Positions 9,885 to 19,023 of a DNA stretch of 64,000 nucleotides are shown here, one piece after another (position 1 is the stretch's first letter; every line of letters begins with the position of its first letter). The stretch is from contig NZ_FUWH01000002.1 in the NCBI RefSeq assembly GCF_900167075.1, forward strand, positions 153,005 to 217,004, given 5' to 3'. The notes under the pieces were generated by a model. The model did no database searches. It was not told the origin of the DNA and saw nothing but the letters and a program-made list of their open reading frames with translations. Both the position numbers and the translations under genes were made by a program. This DNA is from Sediminibacterium ginsengisoli. GTDB taxonomy: Bacteria > Bacteroidota > Bacteroidia > Chitinophagales > Chitinophagaceae.

Positions 9885-11075
9885 ATGAACATTTTCAGAA
9901 AAATATTGCCCGGACTGTTGCTATTGCAATGCCTCACTGCGATCGCACAGCAAAAGCTCCAGAGTGAAGGGTTTATCAGGCGTTACGGAAACCTGGATAA
10001 TTTTCATTATTACATGATCAAAGATCATAAGGCCACAGTGGCTTTTCTCGGTGGTTCCATCACCAACATGAAAGGCTGGCGTGATCAGACGGAGGCATAC
10101 CTGAAAATGCAATACCCGGATATAGCGTTTACATTTATCAATGCAGGCATACCTTCTTTGGGAAGTGTGCCGCATGTATTCCGGCTGCAACGGGATGTGC
10201 TCGACAAGGGAAAGATTGACCTGCTTTTTGTGGAAAGCGCCGTAAATGACCATGTAAACGGAACGGCGGCAATACAGCAGCAAAGAGCACTGGAAGGAAT
10301 CATTCGTCATGCCCGTAGCACAAATCCTTACATGGATATTGTACTCATGGCATTTGTTGACGAAGACAAGATCGCAGATTATAACAACGGTAAAGTGCCG
10401 GCAGAAGTAACCTTGCATCATGACCTGGCAGCTTATTACAAATTGCCTTTTATCAACCTGGCGGAAGAAATTACCAGGCGGATCGGTGCCGGTGAATTCA
10501 ACTGGAAGGATGATTTTAAGAACCTGCATCCGTCGCCATTCGGGCAGGAACTGTATGCGGCAACTATCCGGACAATGCTGGCAGGCGCTAAGCAGAAAGA
10601 ACTGAAACAACCATTGGCATATACATTGCCTGCACCCAAAGATAAAACCAGTTATACGCAAGGTCATTATGTTGAAGTAGGCCAGGCTGAAAGCAAAGGC
10701 TTTGCGCTTCATACTTCATGGAAGCCATCGGACAGCGTTAGGACGAGGCCAGGCTTTGTAAATGTACCTGTGCTGACAGCGGAGAAGCCCGGCGCATCAC
10801 TTTCATTTTCATTTACAGGAAACGCTGCAGGTATTGCAGTGCTGGCAGGACCAGATGCAGGCATTATTAGTTACAGCATAGATGGCAAAGAAGAAAAAGA
10901 AATGAACCTGTACACCCAATGGAGCAAGTCGTTACATCTTCCCTGGTACCAGGTTCTTGCAGACGGATTGCCGGAAGGAAAACATACACTCAGCATTCGC
11001 ATAGCGGACAAAAAAGATCCGGATTCAAAAGGCAATGCCTGCCGGATCGTTTATTTCCTGGTGAATGGTAAATAA
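9885..11075 (+). CDS. SGNH/GDSL-type carbohydrate esterase
   Basis: A 396-residue secreted protein preceded by a strong AGGAGA Shine-Dalgarno site, unusual in this window. SGNH blocks are visible: FLGGSITNMKGW near residue 48 (block I with the Ser nucleophile), a Gly in NAGIPSLGS, ESAVNDH near 120 (Asn of the oxyanion hole), and HPSPFGQELY near 207 (catalytic His). A second beta-rich domain of about 170 residues follows (LSFSFTGNAAGIAVLAGPDAG), probably a jelly-roll accessory domain. Such enzymes remove O-acetyl or similar ester groups from glycans. With the SASA esterase at 15262 it suggests that the target polysaccharide is acylated. It overlaps or abuts the next gene. Confidence 0.83.
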   Translation: MNIFRKILPGLLLLQCLTAIAQQKLQSEGFIRRYGNLDNFHYYMIKDHKATVAFLGGSITNMKGWRDQTEAYLKMQYPDIAFTFINAGIPSLGSVPHVFRLQRDVLDKGKIDLLFVESAVNDHVNGTAAIQQQRALEGIIRHARSTNPYMDIVLMAFVDEDKIADYNNGKVPAEVTLHHDLAAYYKLPFINLAEEITRRIGAGEFNWKDDFKNLHPSPFGQELYAATIRTMLAGAKQKELKQPLAYTLPAPKDKTSYTQGHYVEVGQAESKGFALHTSWKPSDSVRTRPGFVNVPVLTAEKPGASLSFSFTGNAAGIAVLAGPDAGIISYSIDGKEEKEMNLYTQWSKSLHLPWYQVLADGLPEGKHTLSIRIADKKDPDSKGNACRIVYFLVNGK

Positions 11076-11082
11076 TCCACAC

Positions 11083-13452
11083 ATGATCAGACGGAACTGT
11101 CTTTACATTTTTTTAAGCATGCTTTTAATGGTATGCACAGGAATAAAACTGTCAGCACAATCTGTTCTTTATGTGTCGGTATCTGGAAATGATGCAAATG
11201 AAGGCACGAAGGAAAAACCATTCGCAACACCAGAACAGGCTAAGCTTAAAGCCAGGACTATTCGTGGGAAATTAACAGTATACCTGCGTGGCGGTACTTA
11301 TTATCTGCAAAAGCCATTGGTATTTACTCCTGCCGATAGCAGGAAAGACAATGAACCTCTGGTATTCACAGCGTATCATGACGAGCAGGTTGTATTCAGT
11401 GGTGCAAGGCAGTTACAACTGAAATGGGAAAAGAACAACGGAACAACCTGGCGGGCCTCGATACCCGAAGATCTCACCTGGGACCGGCTGTTCATTAACG
11501 GGAAATTACAGCAGATGGCGCGTTATCCTAATTATAATCCAGCTGCAAAAATATTCAAGGGCACAGCTCCGGATGCAATCAGTCCTGAACGGATAAAAAA
11601 ATGGAACCATCCGGAAGGCGCATACGTACATGCTTTACACAGAAGTGAATGGGGCGATTTTCATTACCGGGTTCTTGGCAAGGATGATACCGGTGCGCTG
11701 AAAATGGAAGGGGGCTGGCAGAATAACCGTAAGATGGGAATGCACAAAGATTTCCGGTTTGTAGAAAATGTCAGGGAAGAACTAGATACTGCGGGAGAGT
11801 GGTATGCGGATAAGAATAAAGGACTGCTATTGTATTATCCTGCCACACCAACGAGTCTTAGCAGAGCGGTAATTGAAGTTCCGCAACTGGCGCATCTTGC
11901 GGAGTTCAGGGGAACTGCGGCAGATCCGGTCAGGAATATTTCTCTTGAAGGATTGTCATTTACGCAAACAACCAGGACTTTCATGCAGACGAATGAACCA
12001 TTGCTGCGCAGTGACTGGGCTGTATACCGTGGTGCTGCAGTATTCTTCACCGGTACAGAGCATTGTTCGGTGCGAGGGGCTTCTTTTTATGATCTGGGAG
12101 GTAACGGCGTATTCTTCAGCAATTATAACCGTAACGATGATGTTTCAGGATGTTCCTTTATCAATATCGGTGCAAGTGCGGTATGCTTTGCAGGCGATCC
12201 TGCAGCTGTCCGGTCGCCGCTTTATGAATATCACGAATCATTGCCTTTGGAAAAGATCGACAGAACGCCAGGCCCGATTGGTGTTAATTATCCGGCAGCC
12301 TGCACGGTGTACGACAACCTGATACATGATATCGGGCTGGAGGAGAAACAGGTGGCTGGTGTACAGATCTCCATGTCGCAGGATATCCTCGTTAAGCATA
12401 ATACGATCTATAATGTTCCGCGTGCAGGTATTAATATCAACGACGGAACCTGGGGTGGCCATGTGATTGAATACAACGATGTGTTCAACACAGTGCTGGA
12501 AACAGGAGATCACGGTGCATTCAATTCCTGGGGGCGGGATCGGTTCTGGCACCCTGTGCGCGACAGCATGAATGCCCGTACGGATAAATTACGTGATGAG
12601 CTGGTATTGCTGGATGCAGTTCATACTAATATTATCAGGTATAACAGGTTCCGCTGCGATCATGGCTGGGATATAGATCTTGATGACGGTTCAACCAATT
12701 ACGAGATTTACAATAACGTGCTGCTGAACGGAGGACTTAAACTTCGTGAAGGATTTTTCAGGAAGGCAGAGAACAATATCATCCTTAATAATTCCTTTCA
12801 TCCGCACGTATGGTTCCGTAACAGTGAAGATGTATTTGTGAAAAATGTGATTGCAACCTCTTATAAACCCGTACGCATCAATGTGTGGGGTAAGCAAGTA
12901 GATAAAAATGTTTTCCTTGATTCCCTGTCGCTGATCAAAGAGCAGCAGGCAGGACACGATCAGCATTCCGTTTATGCAGCGCCGGCTTTCATGGATGCGT
13001 CCAAAGGTGATTACAGGCTGAAACCCGGATCGGCAGCCTTCTCCACGGGATTTCAAAATTTCCCGATGGATAATTTTGGCGTGATCTCACCGCCGTTGAA
13101 AGCCCGGGCAATGGAACCGCCATTGCCGGAATTACTGTTATTCAATGAACAAAACGACCAGGCACTTTCAGAGTTCATGGGTTTAAAAGTGAAGAACCTG
13201 AATACACTCGCTGAACGATCTGCCACAGGCATGCATGCAGAAACGGGTGTGTTAGTTAAGGAAGTGGATGCTTCAAGCCCTTTGCGGGCTTATATCAGGC
13301 CGAATGATGTGATCCTTGAATTCAATGAAACAGCAACGCCGGATCTGCGTGCTTTGCGGGAGGCCAAAATCGGGAAAAGGCTACGGAACACATTTACCAT
13401 CAAGTTATTCCGAGATCAGCAGGAACAACTCATTCAAATAACCATCCGATGA
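11083..13452 (+). CDS. Beta-helix glycosidase (GH141-like) with C-terminal PDZ domain
   Basis: A 789-residue secreted protein. The ATG at 11083 gives a signal peptide ending GIKLSAQ; an ATG at 11065 overlapping the previous gene is less likely. The N-terminal half (YVSVSGNDANEGT, VYLRGGTYYL, RDELVLLDAVHTN and a long series of Asn-rich coils) matches the right-handed beta-helix proteins classed as GH141, a family that includes alpha-L-fucosidase and xylanase activities. The last 95 residues or so read as a PDZ domain (TGVLVKEVDASSPLRAYIRPNDVILEF is its core, residues about 727-752). A PDZ on an extracytoplasmic glycosidase is unusual. It overlaps the next GH29 gene by 4 bp, implying translational coupling. 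Confidence 0.7.
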   Translation: MIRRNCLYIFLSMLLMVCTGIKLSAQSVLYVSVSGNDANEGTKEKPFATPEQAKLKARTIRGKLTVYLRGGTYYLQKPLVFTPADSRKDNEPLVFTAYHDEQVVFSGARQLQLKWEKNNGTTWRASIPEDLTWDRLFINGKLQQMARYPNYNPAAKIFKGTAPDAISPERIKKWNHPEGAYVHALHRSEWGDFHYRVLGKDDTGALKMEGGWQNNRKMGMHKDFRFVENVREELDTAGEWYADKNKGLLLYYPATPTSLSRAVIEVPQLAHLAEFRGTAADPVRNISLEGLSFTQTTRTFMQTNEPLLRSDWAVYRGAAVFFTGTEHCSVRGASFYDLGGNGVFFSNYNRNDDVSGCSFINIGASAVCFAGDPAAVRSPLYEYHESLPLEKIDRTPGPIGVNYPAACTVYDNLIHDIGLEEKQVAGVQISMSQDILVKHNTIYNVPRAGININDGTWGGHVIEYNDVFNTVLETGDHGAFNSWGRDRFWHPVRDSMNARTDKLRDELVLLDAVHTNIIRYNRFRCDHGWDIDLDDGSTNYEIYNNVLLNGGLKLREGFFRKAENNIILNNSFHPHVWFRNSEDVFVKNVIATSYKPVRINVWGKQVDKNVFLDSLSLIKEQQAGHDQHSVYAAPAFMDASKGDYRLKPGSAAFSTGFQNFPMDNFGVISPPLKARAMEPPLPELLLFNEQNDQALSEFMGLKVKNLNTLAERSATGMHAETGVLVKEVDASSPLRAYIRPNDVILEFNETATPDLRALREAKIGKRLRNTFTIKLFRDQQEQLIQITIR

Positions 13453-15245
13453 TGAAAAAACAGAAATATATAAGGTTACTTCTTTGTCTGGTTTTCTTTG
13501 CCAAAACCAGTAGTTATGCACAGGTAATGGAAGAGATGTGGGATAAAGGAACAGGTTTGAAAGAACACCCCAATGTTGGTTGGTTCAAAGATGCAAAGTT
13601 TGGTCTGTTCATTCACTGGGGATTATACTCAAAGCTTGCGGGTAAGTGGAACGGGAAAAATTATTATGGCAGCGGCGAGTGGATCATGAACCAGGCAAAA
13701 ATACCGGCTGCAGAGTACGCTAAAGTAGCATCAACATTTAATCCTGTGAACTTCAACGCAGACGAATGGGCGCAGCTGGCTTCGGATGCGGGCATTAAAT
13801 ATCTTGTTATTACAGCGAAACATCATGAAGGTTTCGCGATGTTCGATTCAAAGGCTTCTGATTTCAATATCGTAAAAGCAACGCCTTATGGCAAAGACCC
13901 CATGAAAGCGCTTGCAACTGCAACAGCGAAAAAAAATATCAGGTTCGGATTTTATTATTCACAGTTTGTGGATTGGCATGAACCGAATGGCGGACGCAAC
14001 AGCTGGGATTTTGATGAAAGCAAAAAGAATTACGCCAGCTATTACAGCCAGAAAGCAATACCGCAATTAAAAGAACTGCTTACCAATTATGGTCCGCTCG
14101 GTATTGTATGGTTTGATCTTCCGGGTGGTTTAACGAAAGAAGAAACGCAAAAACTTGTAGACAGTCTGCATGCCTTACAACCGCAAAGCCTTTTCAGCAG
14201 CAGGGTGGGGCAAGGCCTCGGTGATTACAAGGATTTCGGAGATTCTGAAATACCTGACGCGCCTGTGAAAGGCGCATGGGAATCCATTTACACACATAAT
14301 GATTCGTGGGGTTATATCGAACATGACCTGAATTTCAAATCACCTGCTGCTATTATACAGCTGCTGGCAAAAGTGGCATCCAAAGGCGGCAACCTGATGT
14401 TGAATGTTGGACCTGATGGGAATGGCCGGATCCCTTATCATTCTGTAAAATATCTCCGGGAAACTGGTAAGTGGCTAAAGAAAAACGGCGAAGCGATCTA
14501 TGGCACTACTTACGGTTTTATACCGCAACAGCCCTGGGGCGTAACCACTGCAAAACCGGGCAAACTTTTCCTTCATGTATTCAGCAGGCCGGGCAACGGA
14601 AAATTGCTGGTACCCGGATTCAGTAATGCCGTTAAAGCTGTATATGCATTAGGAAACCGGCAGTCCGTTAGCTGGAAAAAAGCAGGGAATGATCTTGAAC
14701 TGCAGTTACCCGCTTTTGCACAGGATGCTCCCAACACTGTATTTGTAGTTGAGTACACGGGCGCGCAACCAGGTTATGATAATAAGTCAGCGCAGATAGT
14801 ATCCGGTCAATATGCAACAACTGTTCTCGACGCACATACAGCGCGATTGTCCGGTAATCCCAAAACAAAAAGCTTTACGTTCAGTCATTATTTCGGCGAT
14901 TGGAAACATGAGACCTGTGTTATAGATATGCAGCAGAAAAAAGATAGCATCTCCTTTCAGTTACGTGTGACAGAGCCCGGTGATTACAGGATCGTACTGG
15001 AATACAGCTGCGGACAGGAAGGCTTTAAGCAGGAAGGAGTGATCGGTTTCGCCGGTCAGCAATACCTGTTCAGGACATTGAAAACCGGGGAATTTGAGAA
15101 GAACACACCGTTGCTGTTTATTAAACACGCAGTAAGTATTGCAACAGTGCAGCAGCCGGGTGAATATACATTGAGCATTCATCCTTATCAGGATGGAAAA
15201 GAATTATTCAAACTCAGGAGTGTGATCCTTGAACCCGTAAAATAA
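13449..15245 (+). CDS. GH29 alpha-L-fucosidase with extra C-terminal domain (third of three)
   Basis: A 598-residue secreted alpha-L-fucosidase whose signal peptide ends TSSYAQ. The start is one of two adjacent ATG codons (13449, 13452), overlapping the preceding stop. GH29 features are WFKDAKFGLFIHWG near residue 50, ITAKHHEGFAMF, IRFGFYYSQFVDW, the likely nucleophile Asp223 in IVWFDLPGG, and NLMLNVGPDGNG. About 150 residues follow the usual end of the family and finish in GKELFKLRSVILEPVK. The tail of the first fucosidase finishes in a similar GKELMKLFEVQLVPVKK, so the two share an accessory domain that is absent from the second. It is 16 bp upstream of the SASA esterase. Confidence 0.93.
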   Translation: MMKKQKYIRLLLCLVFFAKTSSYAQVMEEMWDKGTGLKEHPNVGWFKDAKFGLFIHWGLYSKLAGKWNGKNYYGSGEWIMNQAKIPAAEYAKVASTFNPVNFNADEWAQLASDAGIKYLVITAKHHEGFAMFDSKASDFNIVKATPYGKDPMKALATATAKKNIRFGFYYSQFVDWHEPNGGRNSWDFDESKKNYASYYSQKAIPQLKELLTNYGPLGIVWFDLPGGLTKEETQKLVDSLHALQPQSLFSSRVGQGLGDYKDFGDSEIPDAPVKGAWESIYTHNDSWGYIEHDLNFKSPAAIIQLLAKVASKGGNLMLNVGPDGNGRIPYHSVKYLRETGKWLKKNGEAIYGTTYGFIPQQPWGVTTAKPGKLFLHVFSRPGNGKLLVPGFSNAVKAVYALGNRQSVSWKKAGNDLELQLPAFAQDAPNTVFVVEYTGAQPGYDNKSAQIVSGQYATTVLDAHTARLSGNPKTKSFTFSHYFGDWKHETCVIDMQQKKDSISFQLRVTEPGDYRIVLEYSCGQEGFKQEGVIGFAGQQYLFRTLKTGEFEKNTPLLFIKHAVSIATVQQPGEYTLSIHPYQDGKELFKLRSVILEPVK

Positions 15246-15261
15246 TGATCAAATCATAAGC

Positions 15262-16782
15262 ATGAAAAAGCAAGTTAGTTTTTTAATTGTCCTGCTGCTT
15301 TTGCTGCAGCAGCTGCAGGCAAATGTAAAATTGCCGGCTGTTATTGCAGACAATATGGTGCTGCAGCAGCAAACAACAGTGGCATTATGGGGCTGGGCAG
15401 ATCCGGGTGAAGAGATTCAGGTAACAGCGGGCTGGAATAACCAGGTTGCAAAAGTTACAGCCAATGCAAACGGGAACTGGCTGGTTCGTATGAATACCAT
15501 AAAAGCAGGCGGCCCCTATACCCTCGAATTCAAAGGGCATAACAGTATCCGGGTAAGCAATGTGCTTCTTGGTGAAGTATGGCTATGTTCCGGTCAGTCC
15601 AATATGGAATTTCCGCTGGCGAAAGGACAGGGCTGGCGGACAGGCATCAATGATTATGAAAAAGAAACAGCTGCTGCAAATTATCCGGAGATGCGCTTGT
15701 TTACTGTTAAGCAGGCTGTTTCCGGCGAGCCGTTGAAGAATGTGGAAGGAAGCTGGGGCGCATGTACACCTGGAACGGCAGCTGGTTTTTCTGCGGTAGC
15801 CTATTTCTTTGCCCGTAAACTGATACAGGAAACGGGTATTCCCGTAGGAATGATCCACAGTTCCTGGGGCGGAACTCCTGCGGAATCCTGGGTATCCAGA
15901 GAAGTACTGGAAAGCAATGAAATACTCCAGCCTGTTCTTACGCGTTATGATAATGCTGTGACTGCTTATCCCGAAGTACAAAAAAAATATGCTGCAGATC
16001 TGGATGCATGGAAAAAAGCCCCGAAGGATACTGCAAAACCTGAACCTAAAAAGCCGGTCGATCCCATGAAGGATTCCAAATCGCCCACTAAACTTTATAA
16101 TGCGATGATTCATCCGCTGGTACCTTATACCTTAAAAGGTGTGATCTGGTACCAGGGCGAATCAAACTCGGCGCGTGCTTATCAATACCGCACATTATTC
16201 CCTGCGCTGATCAACAGCTGGCGCAAAGAATGGCAGGCATCTTTACCTTTCTATTTTGTGCAGATCGCAACACATTACAAGCAGCACCCCGAGATCAGGG
16301 AGGCACAGCTGATGACTTACCGCTCCGTGCCAAATACTGGTATAGTGGTGATCACGGACCTCGGAGACAGTACAGATATACATCCGCGAAACAAGCAGCC
16401 GGTCGGAGAACGGCTTGCACGTTGGGCACTCGCAAAACAATATGGCAGGAAAGACCTGGTTTATTCAGGCCCGTTGTATAAAAGCGCGGAACAAAAAGGA
16501 AATAAAATGATCCTCGCATTCGATCATGCCGAAGGCTTGAACAGTCCGGAAGCTTTACTGGGCGAATTTGTTATTGCCGGCACGGACAAGAAGTTTGTAA
16601 AAGCGAACGCGAAGATCGTTGGCAATACGATCGAAGTGTGGAGTGATGAAGTAATAAAGCCGGCAGCAGTCCGGTTTGCGTGGAAACCTTTTTCAAGACC
16701 CGCCTTGTTCAACAAAGCAGGTCTGCCGGCTTCGCCTTTCAGAACAGATGACTGGCCGGGTGAAACAGAAGGAAAATATTGA
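15262..16782 (+). CDS. SASA-domain carbohydrate acetylesterase (sialate O-acetylesterase family, CE20-like)
   Basis: A 506-residue secreted esterase with signal peptide ending QQLQAN. Family signatures: WLCSGQSNMEFPL near residue 110 (Ser nucleophile in GQSNM), SSWGGTPAESW near 200, GVIWYQGESN near 294, and DLGDSTDIHPRNK near 370 carrying the Asp-x-x-His pair. A Lys/Pro-rich insertion around residues 250-275 is typical of Bacteroidota members. These enzymes deacetylate sialic acids, xylan or other sugars; here the neighbours favour an O-acetylated plant, algal or bacterial glycan rather than sialic acid. It ends 19 bp before the next start. Confidence 0.9.
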   Translation: MKKQVSFLIVLLLLLQQLQANVKLPAVIADNMVLQQQTTVALWGWADPGEEIQVTAGWNNQVAKVTANANGNWLVRMNTIKAGGPYTLEFKGHNSIRVSNVLLGEVWLCSGQSNMEFPLAKGQGWRTGINDYEKETAAANYPEMRLFTVKQAVSGEPLKNVEGSWGACTPGTAAGFSAVAYFFARKLIQETGIPVGMIHSSWGGTPAESWVSREVLESNEILQPVLTRYDNAVTAYPEVQKKYAADLDAWKKAPKDTAKPEPKKPVDPMKDSKSPTKLYNAMIHPLVPYTLKGVIWYQGESNSARAYQYRTLFPALINSWRKEWQASLPFYFVQIATHYKQHPEIREAQLMTYRSVPNTGIVVITDLGDSTDIHPRNKQPVGERLARWALAKQYGRKDLVYSGPLYKSAEQKGNKMILAFDHAEGLNSPEALLGEFVIAGTDKKFVKANAKIVGNTIEVWSDEVIKPAAVRFAWKPFSRPALFNKAGLPASPFRTDDWPGETEGKY

Positions 16783-16801
16783 TCGCAGTAAAATGTACGT
16801 T

Positions 16802-17782
16802 ATGAAACAAAGGAAAAAATATGCAGTGCAGTTCTTCCATTTACTGGTTGCGGTATACCTGGCCTGTGGTGCTCATGCACAAACAACTATGAAAGAATCG
16901 ATCGGACCTGCAGTTAAAAACGGTGGTTTCAGGATGGACGGTTATATTTTATGGTGTCCTTCTGTTATCAAAGTGGGAAATACATATCATATGTTCGCAT
17001 CCCGCTGGCCTGAAGAGTATGGGTTGGCAGGCTGGACGAAATATTCAGAGATCGTAAGAGCTACTTCAGATCAGTTACTGGGGCCTTATACTTTTCAGGA
17101 AGTAGTGGTTCAAAAGCGCGAAGGGTACTGGGATAATGACAGAGCCCATAATCCCAAGATCGTGAAAGCGGGTGATAGGTATGTGTTATATTATATCTCG
17201 TCCGCCAACGAAACGGGCTATGCATATGCTTCATCCATAAATGGCCCTTGGACACGCTGCGACAGTACAGCTATGCCTTTCTCGAACCCTGCACCGCTTG
17301 TGCGGGCGGATGGAAGTATTTATGTGTTTGGAAGAAAGGCTGTGAATGATATCCGCATAGCACAGGGATATACAGCAACATCGTTTAGCTCTAAATACAA
17401 ACTGCTCAATGAAGGCAACAATCTTTTACCCGGCGTAAATCAGCTGGAAGATCCGACGATCTGGTGGGCTTCAGGGCAATATAATGTGATCCTCAGTGAT
17501 CTCAAAGGCGATGCGACAGGCGTTAATAAGAACGGCGCACAGTATTATTCCAAAGATGGAGTGCATTATCAGTTATTGTCGAAGGACCCTGTGTATACAA
17601 AAACGGTGAATTATGATGACGGGACGAGTTATACATTCCGTCGTCGCGAACGTCCTTTTGTTTTCACCAATGAAAAAGGCGAGGTAACGGCATTCTTCAC
17701 ATCATGCCTGACGGACAAAGACAGGTCATGGATAGAAGCGCAGCCCGTCAAAAATTATGTACCTGAATCTCATGATAAATAA
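16802..17782 (+). CDS. Five-bladed beta-propeller glycosidase (GH43/GH117-like)
   Basis: A 326-residue secreted protein. I chose the ATG at 16802, which begins a signal peptide ending CGAHAQ; an ATG three codons earlier (16793) is possible, and the frame runs open further upstream into the SASA gene without meaning. The sequence shows a propeller pattern: GYILWCPSVIKVGNTYHMFASRWP near residues 44-68 (split here by the chosen numbering), HNPKIVKAGDRYVLYYI, LEDPTIWWASGQYNVILSD, and RRRERPFVF. Related sequences are generally annotated as GH43-like or GH117-like. Specificity is unknown; an exo-acting role on a side-chain sugar is plausible. Spacing of about 19 bp on both sides places it in the operon. 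Confidence 0.72.
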   Translation: MKQRKKYAVQFFHLLVAVYLACGAHAQTTMKESIGPAVKNGGFRMDGYILWCPSVIKVGNTYHMFASRWPEEYGLAGWTKYSEIVRATSDQLLGPYTFQEVVVQKREGYWDNDRAHNPKIVKAGDRYVLYYISSANETGYAYASSINGPWTRCDSTAMPFSNPAPLVRADGSIYVFGRKAVNDIRIAQGYTATSFSSKYKLLNEGNNLLPGVNQLEDPTIWWASGQYNVILSDLKGDATGVNKNGAQYYSKDGVHYQLLSKDPVYTKTVNYDDGTSYTFRRRERPFVFTNEKGEVTAFFTSCLTDKDRSWIEAQPVKNYVPESHDK

Positions 17783-17801
17783 CCAAAACCTGAATTAAAA
17801 T

Positions 17802-18929
17802 ATGAAACGCATTTACCTGAAACATGCAGCACTGGCACTGGCAGCAATACCGCTTGCCATGAAAATCAGTGCCCAGGATCTTAAAAAGTTCCCTGCAGGG
17901 GCCGGACCTGCTGAGGTCGGGAAAAGAATAGCGGCGAGATTCATCGCAACGCCGCATACGAATTTCGGCAAGCCAACACCTCCCCGCGTAATCACTTATG
18001 CAGAAACATGTACATGGTACGGTGCATTGAATTTTGCTGCTGTTACAGGAGATAAAACCCTTACAGCCCAGCTTGCACAAAGGTTCGAGCCATTGTTCGG
18101 ATCAAGGGATACATTGATCCCCAAACCTGATCACGTAGACTATACAGTATTCGGTTCTGTTCCGCTGGAACTTTACCGCCAGACCAAAGAACAGCGTTAC
18201 CTCGATCTGGGAAAAAGAATCGCCGATAAACAATGGGGGCCACCGGAAGGGCCGCGTGTAACAGCAGAGTCGCACCGGTTCTACGGGAAAGGCCTTACCT
18301 GGCAAACACGTTTATGGATAGATGATATGTTTATGATCACCTGTGTACAGGCACAGGCATATCGTGCTACCGGCGACAGGAGCTATATTGATAAAGCCGC
18401 AAAGGAAATGGTATTCTACCTGGATTCGCTTCAGCGTCCCAACGGACTTTTCTATCATGCGCCGGATGTTCCTTTTTACTGGGGGCGGGGTAATGGCTGG
18501 ATGGCTGCGGGTATGAGTGAACTGCTTCGTTCTTTGCCCAAAGACAATCCGGACAGGCCCAGGATCATGGACGGATATAAAAAGATGATGGCATCACTGC
18601 TTCAGTTTCAGAATGAAAAAGGAATGTGGCGCCAGCTGGTGGATGACCCCGCTTCATGGGAAGAAACTTCGGGCAGTGGTATGTTCACATTTGCTTTCAT
18701 AACAGGCGTTAAAGAAGGCTGGCTCGATAAACAGGTATATGGACCTGCTGCCCGTAAAGGCTGGCTGGCATTGACCGGTTATATCAATGCAGATAACGAC
18801 ATTACGGATGTATGCGAAGGCACCAATAAAAAGAACGATCGTCAATATTATCTCGACAGAAAGCGACTTACCGGAGATCAGCACGGGCAGGCACCACTGC
18901 TCTGGTGTGCAACGGCTTTATTACGCTGA
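17802..18929 (+). CDS. GH105 unsaturated uronyl hydrolase (GH88/GH105 clan)
   Basis: A 375-residue secreted (alpha/alpha)6-barrel enzyme; signal peptide ends MKISAQ. Family features: TCTWYGALNFAAVTGD near residue 68, DHVDYTVFGSVPLELY near 110 with a conserved Asp, WIDDMFMITCVQAQAY near 170 with the second catalytic Asp, and WGRGNGWMAAGMSELL near 230. GH105 removes unsaturated galacturonyl or glucuronyl residues from lyase products, complementing the GH88 enzyme at 4166. It is the last gene of the operon and is followed within about 20 bp by a strong terminator. Confidence 0.9.
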   Translation: MKRIYLKHAALALAAIPLAMKISAQDLKKFPAGAGPAEVGKRIAARFIATPHTNFGKPTPPRVITYAETCTWYGALNFAAVTGDKTLTAQLAQRFEPLFGSRDTLIPKPDHVDYTVFGSVPLELYRQTKEQRYLDLGKRIADKQWGPPEGPRVTAESHRFYGKGLTWQTRLWIDDMFMITCVQAQAYRATGDRSYIDKAAKEMVFYLDSLQRPNGLFYHAPDVPFYWGRGNGWMAAGMSELLRSLPKDNPDRPRIMDGYKKMMASLLQFQNEKGMWRQLVDDPASWEETSGSGMFTFAFITGVKEGWLDKQVYGPAARKGWLALTGYINADNDITDVCEGTNKKNDRQYYLDRKRLTGDQHGQAPLLWCATALLR

Positions 18930-18949
18930 TAACAGCTAGATACTTAAAC

Positions 18950-18978
18950 AAAAATGCCTGCAAATAGCAGGCATTTTT
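18950..18978. terminator. Bidirectional intrinsic terminator
   Basis: AAAAATGCCTGC (18950-18961) pairs perfectly with GCAGGCATTTTT (18967-18978) around a five-base AAATA loop. It has a T-run on the + strand and, because the stem begins with A5, also on the - strand. It closes the long + strand operon and can also stop the convergent gene ending at 19024. Confidence 0.9.
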
Positions 18979-19023
18979 GTTTCTTAAGGATCAATCAGTT
19001 ATACAGTTCGTATAACATATGTT

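Noticed and set aside
9921-10712. Open frame of 263 codons on the - strand inside the SGNH esterase gene
   Set aside because: It lies fully opposite a gene with clear SGNH motifs, has no domain of its own and is rich in Cys, His and Ile as expected from reverse reading.
16676-16801. Upstream extension of the propeller glycosidase into the SASA gene
   Set aside because: The extension would precede the signal peptide and overlaps a gene with confirmed motifs in another frame.
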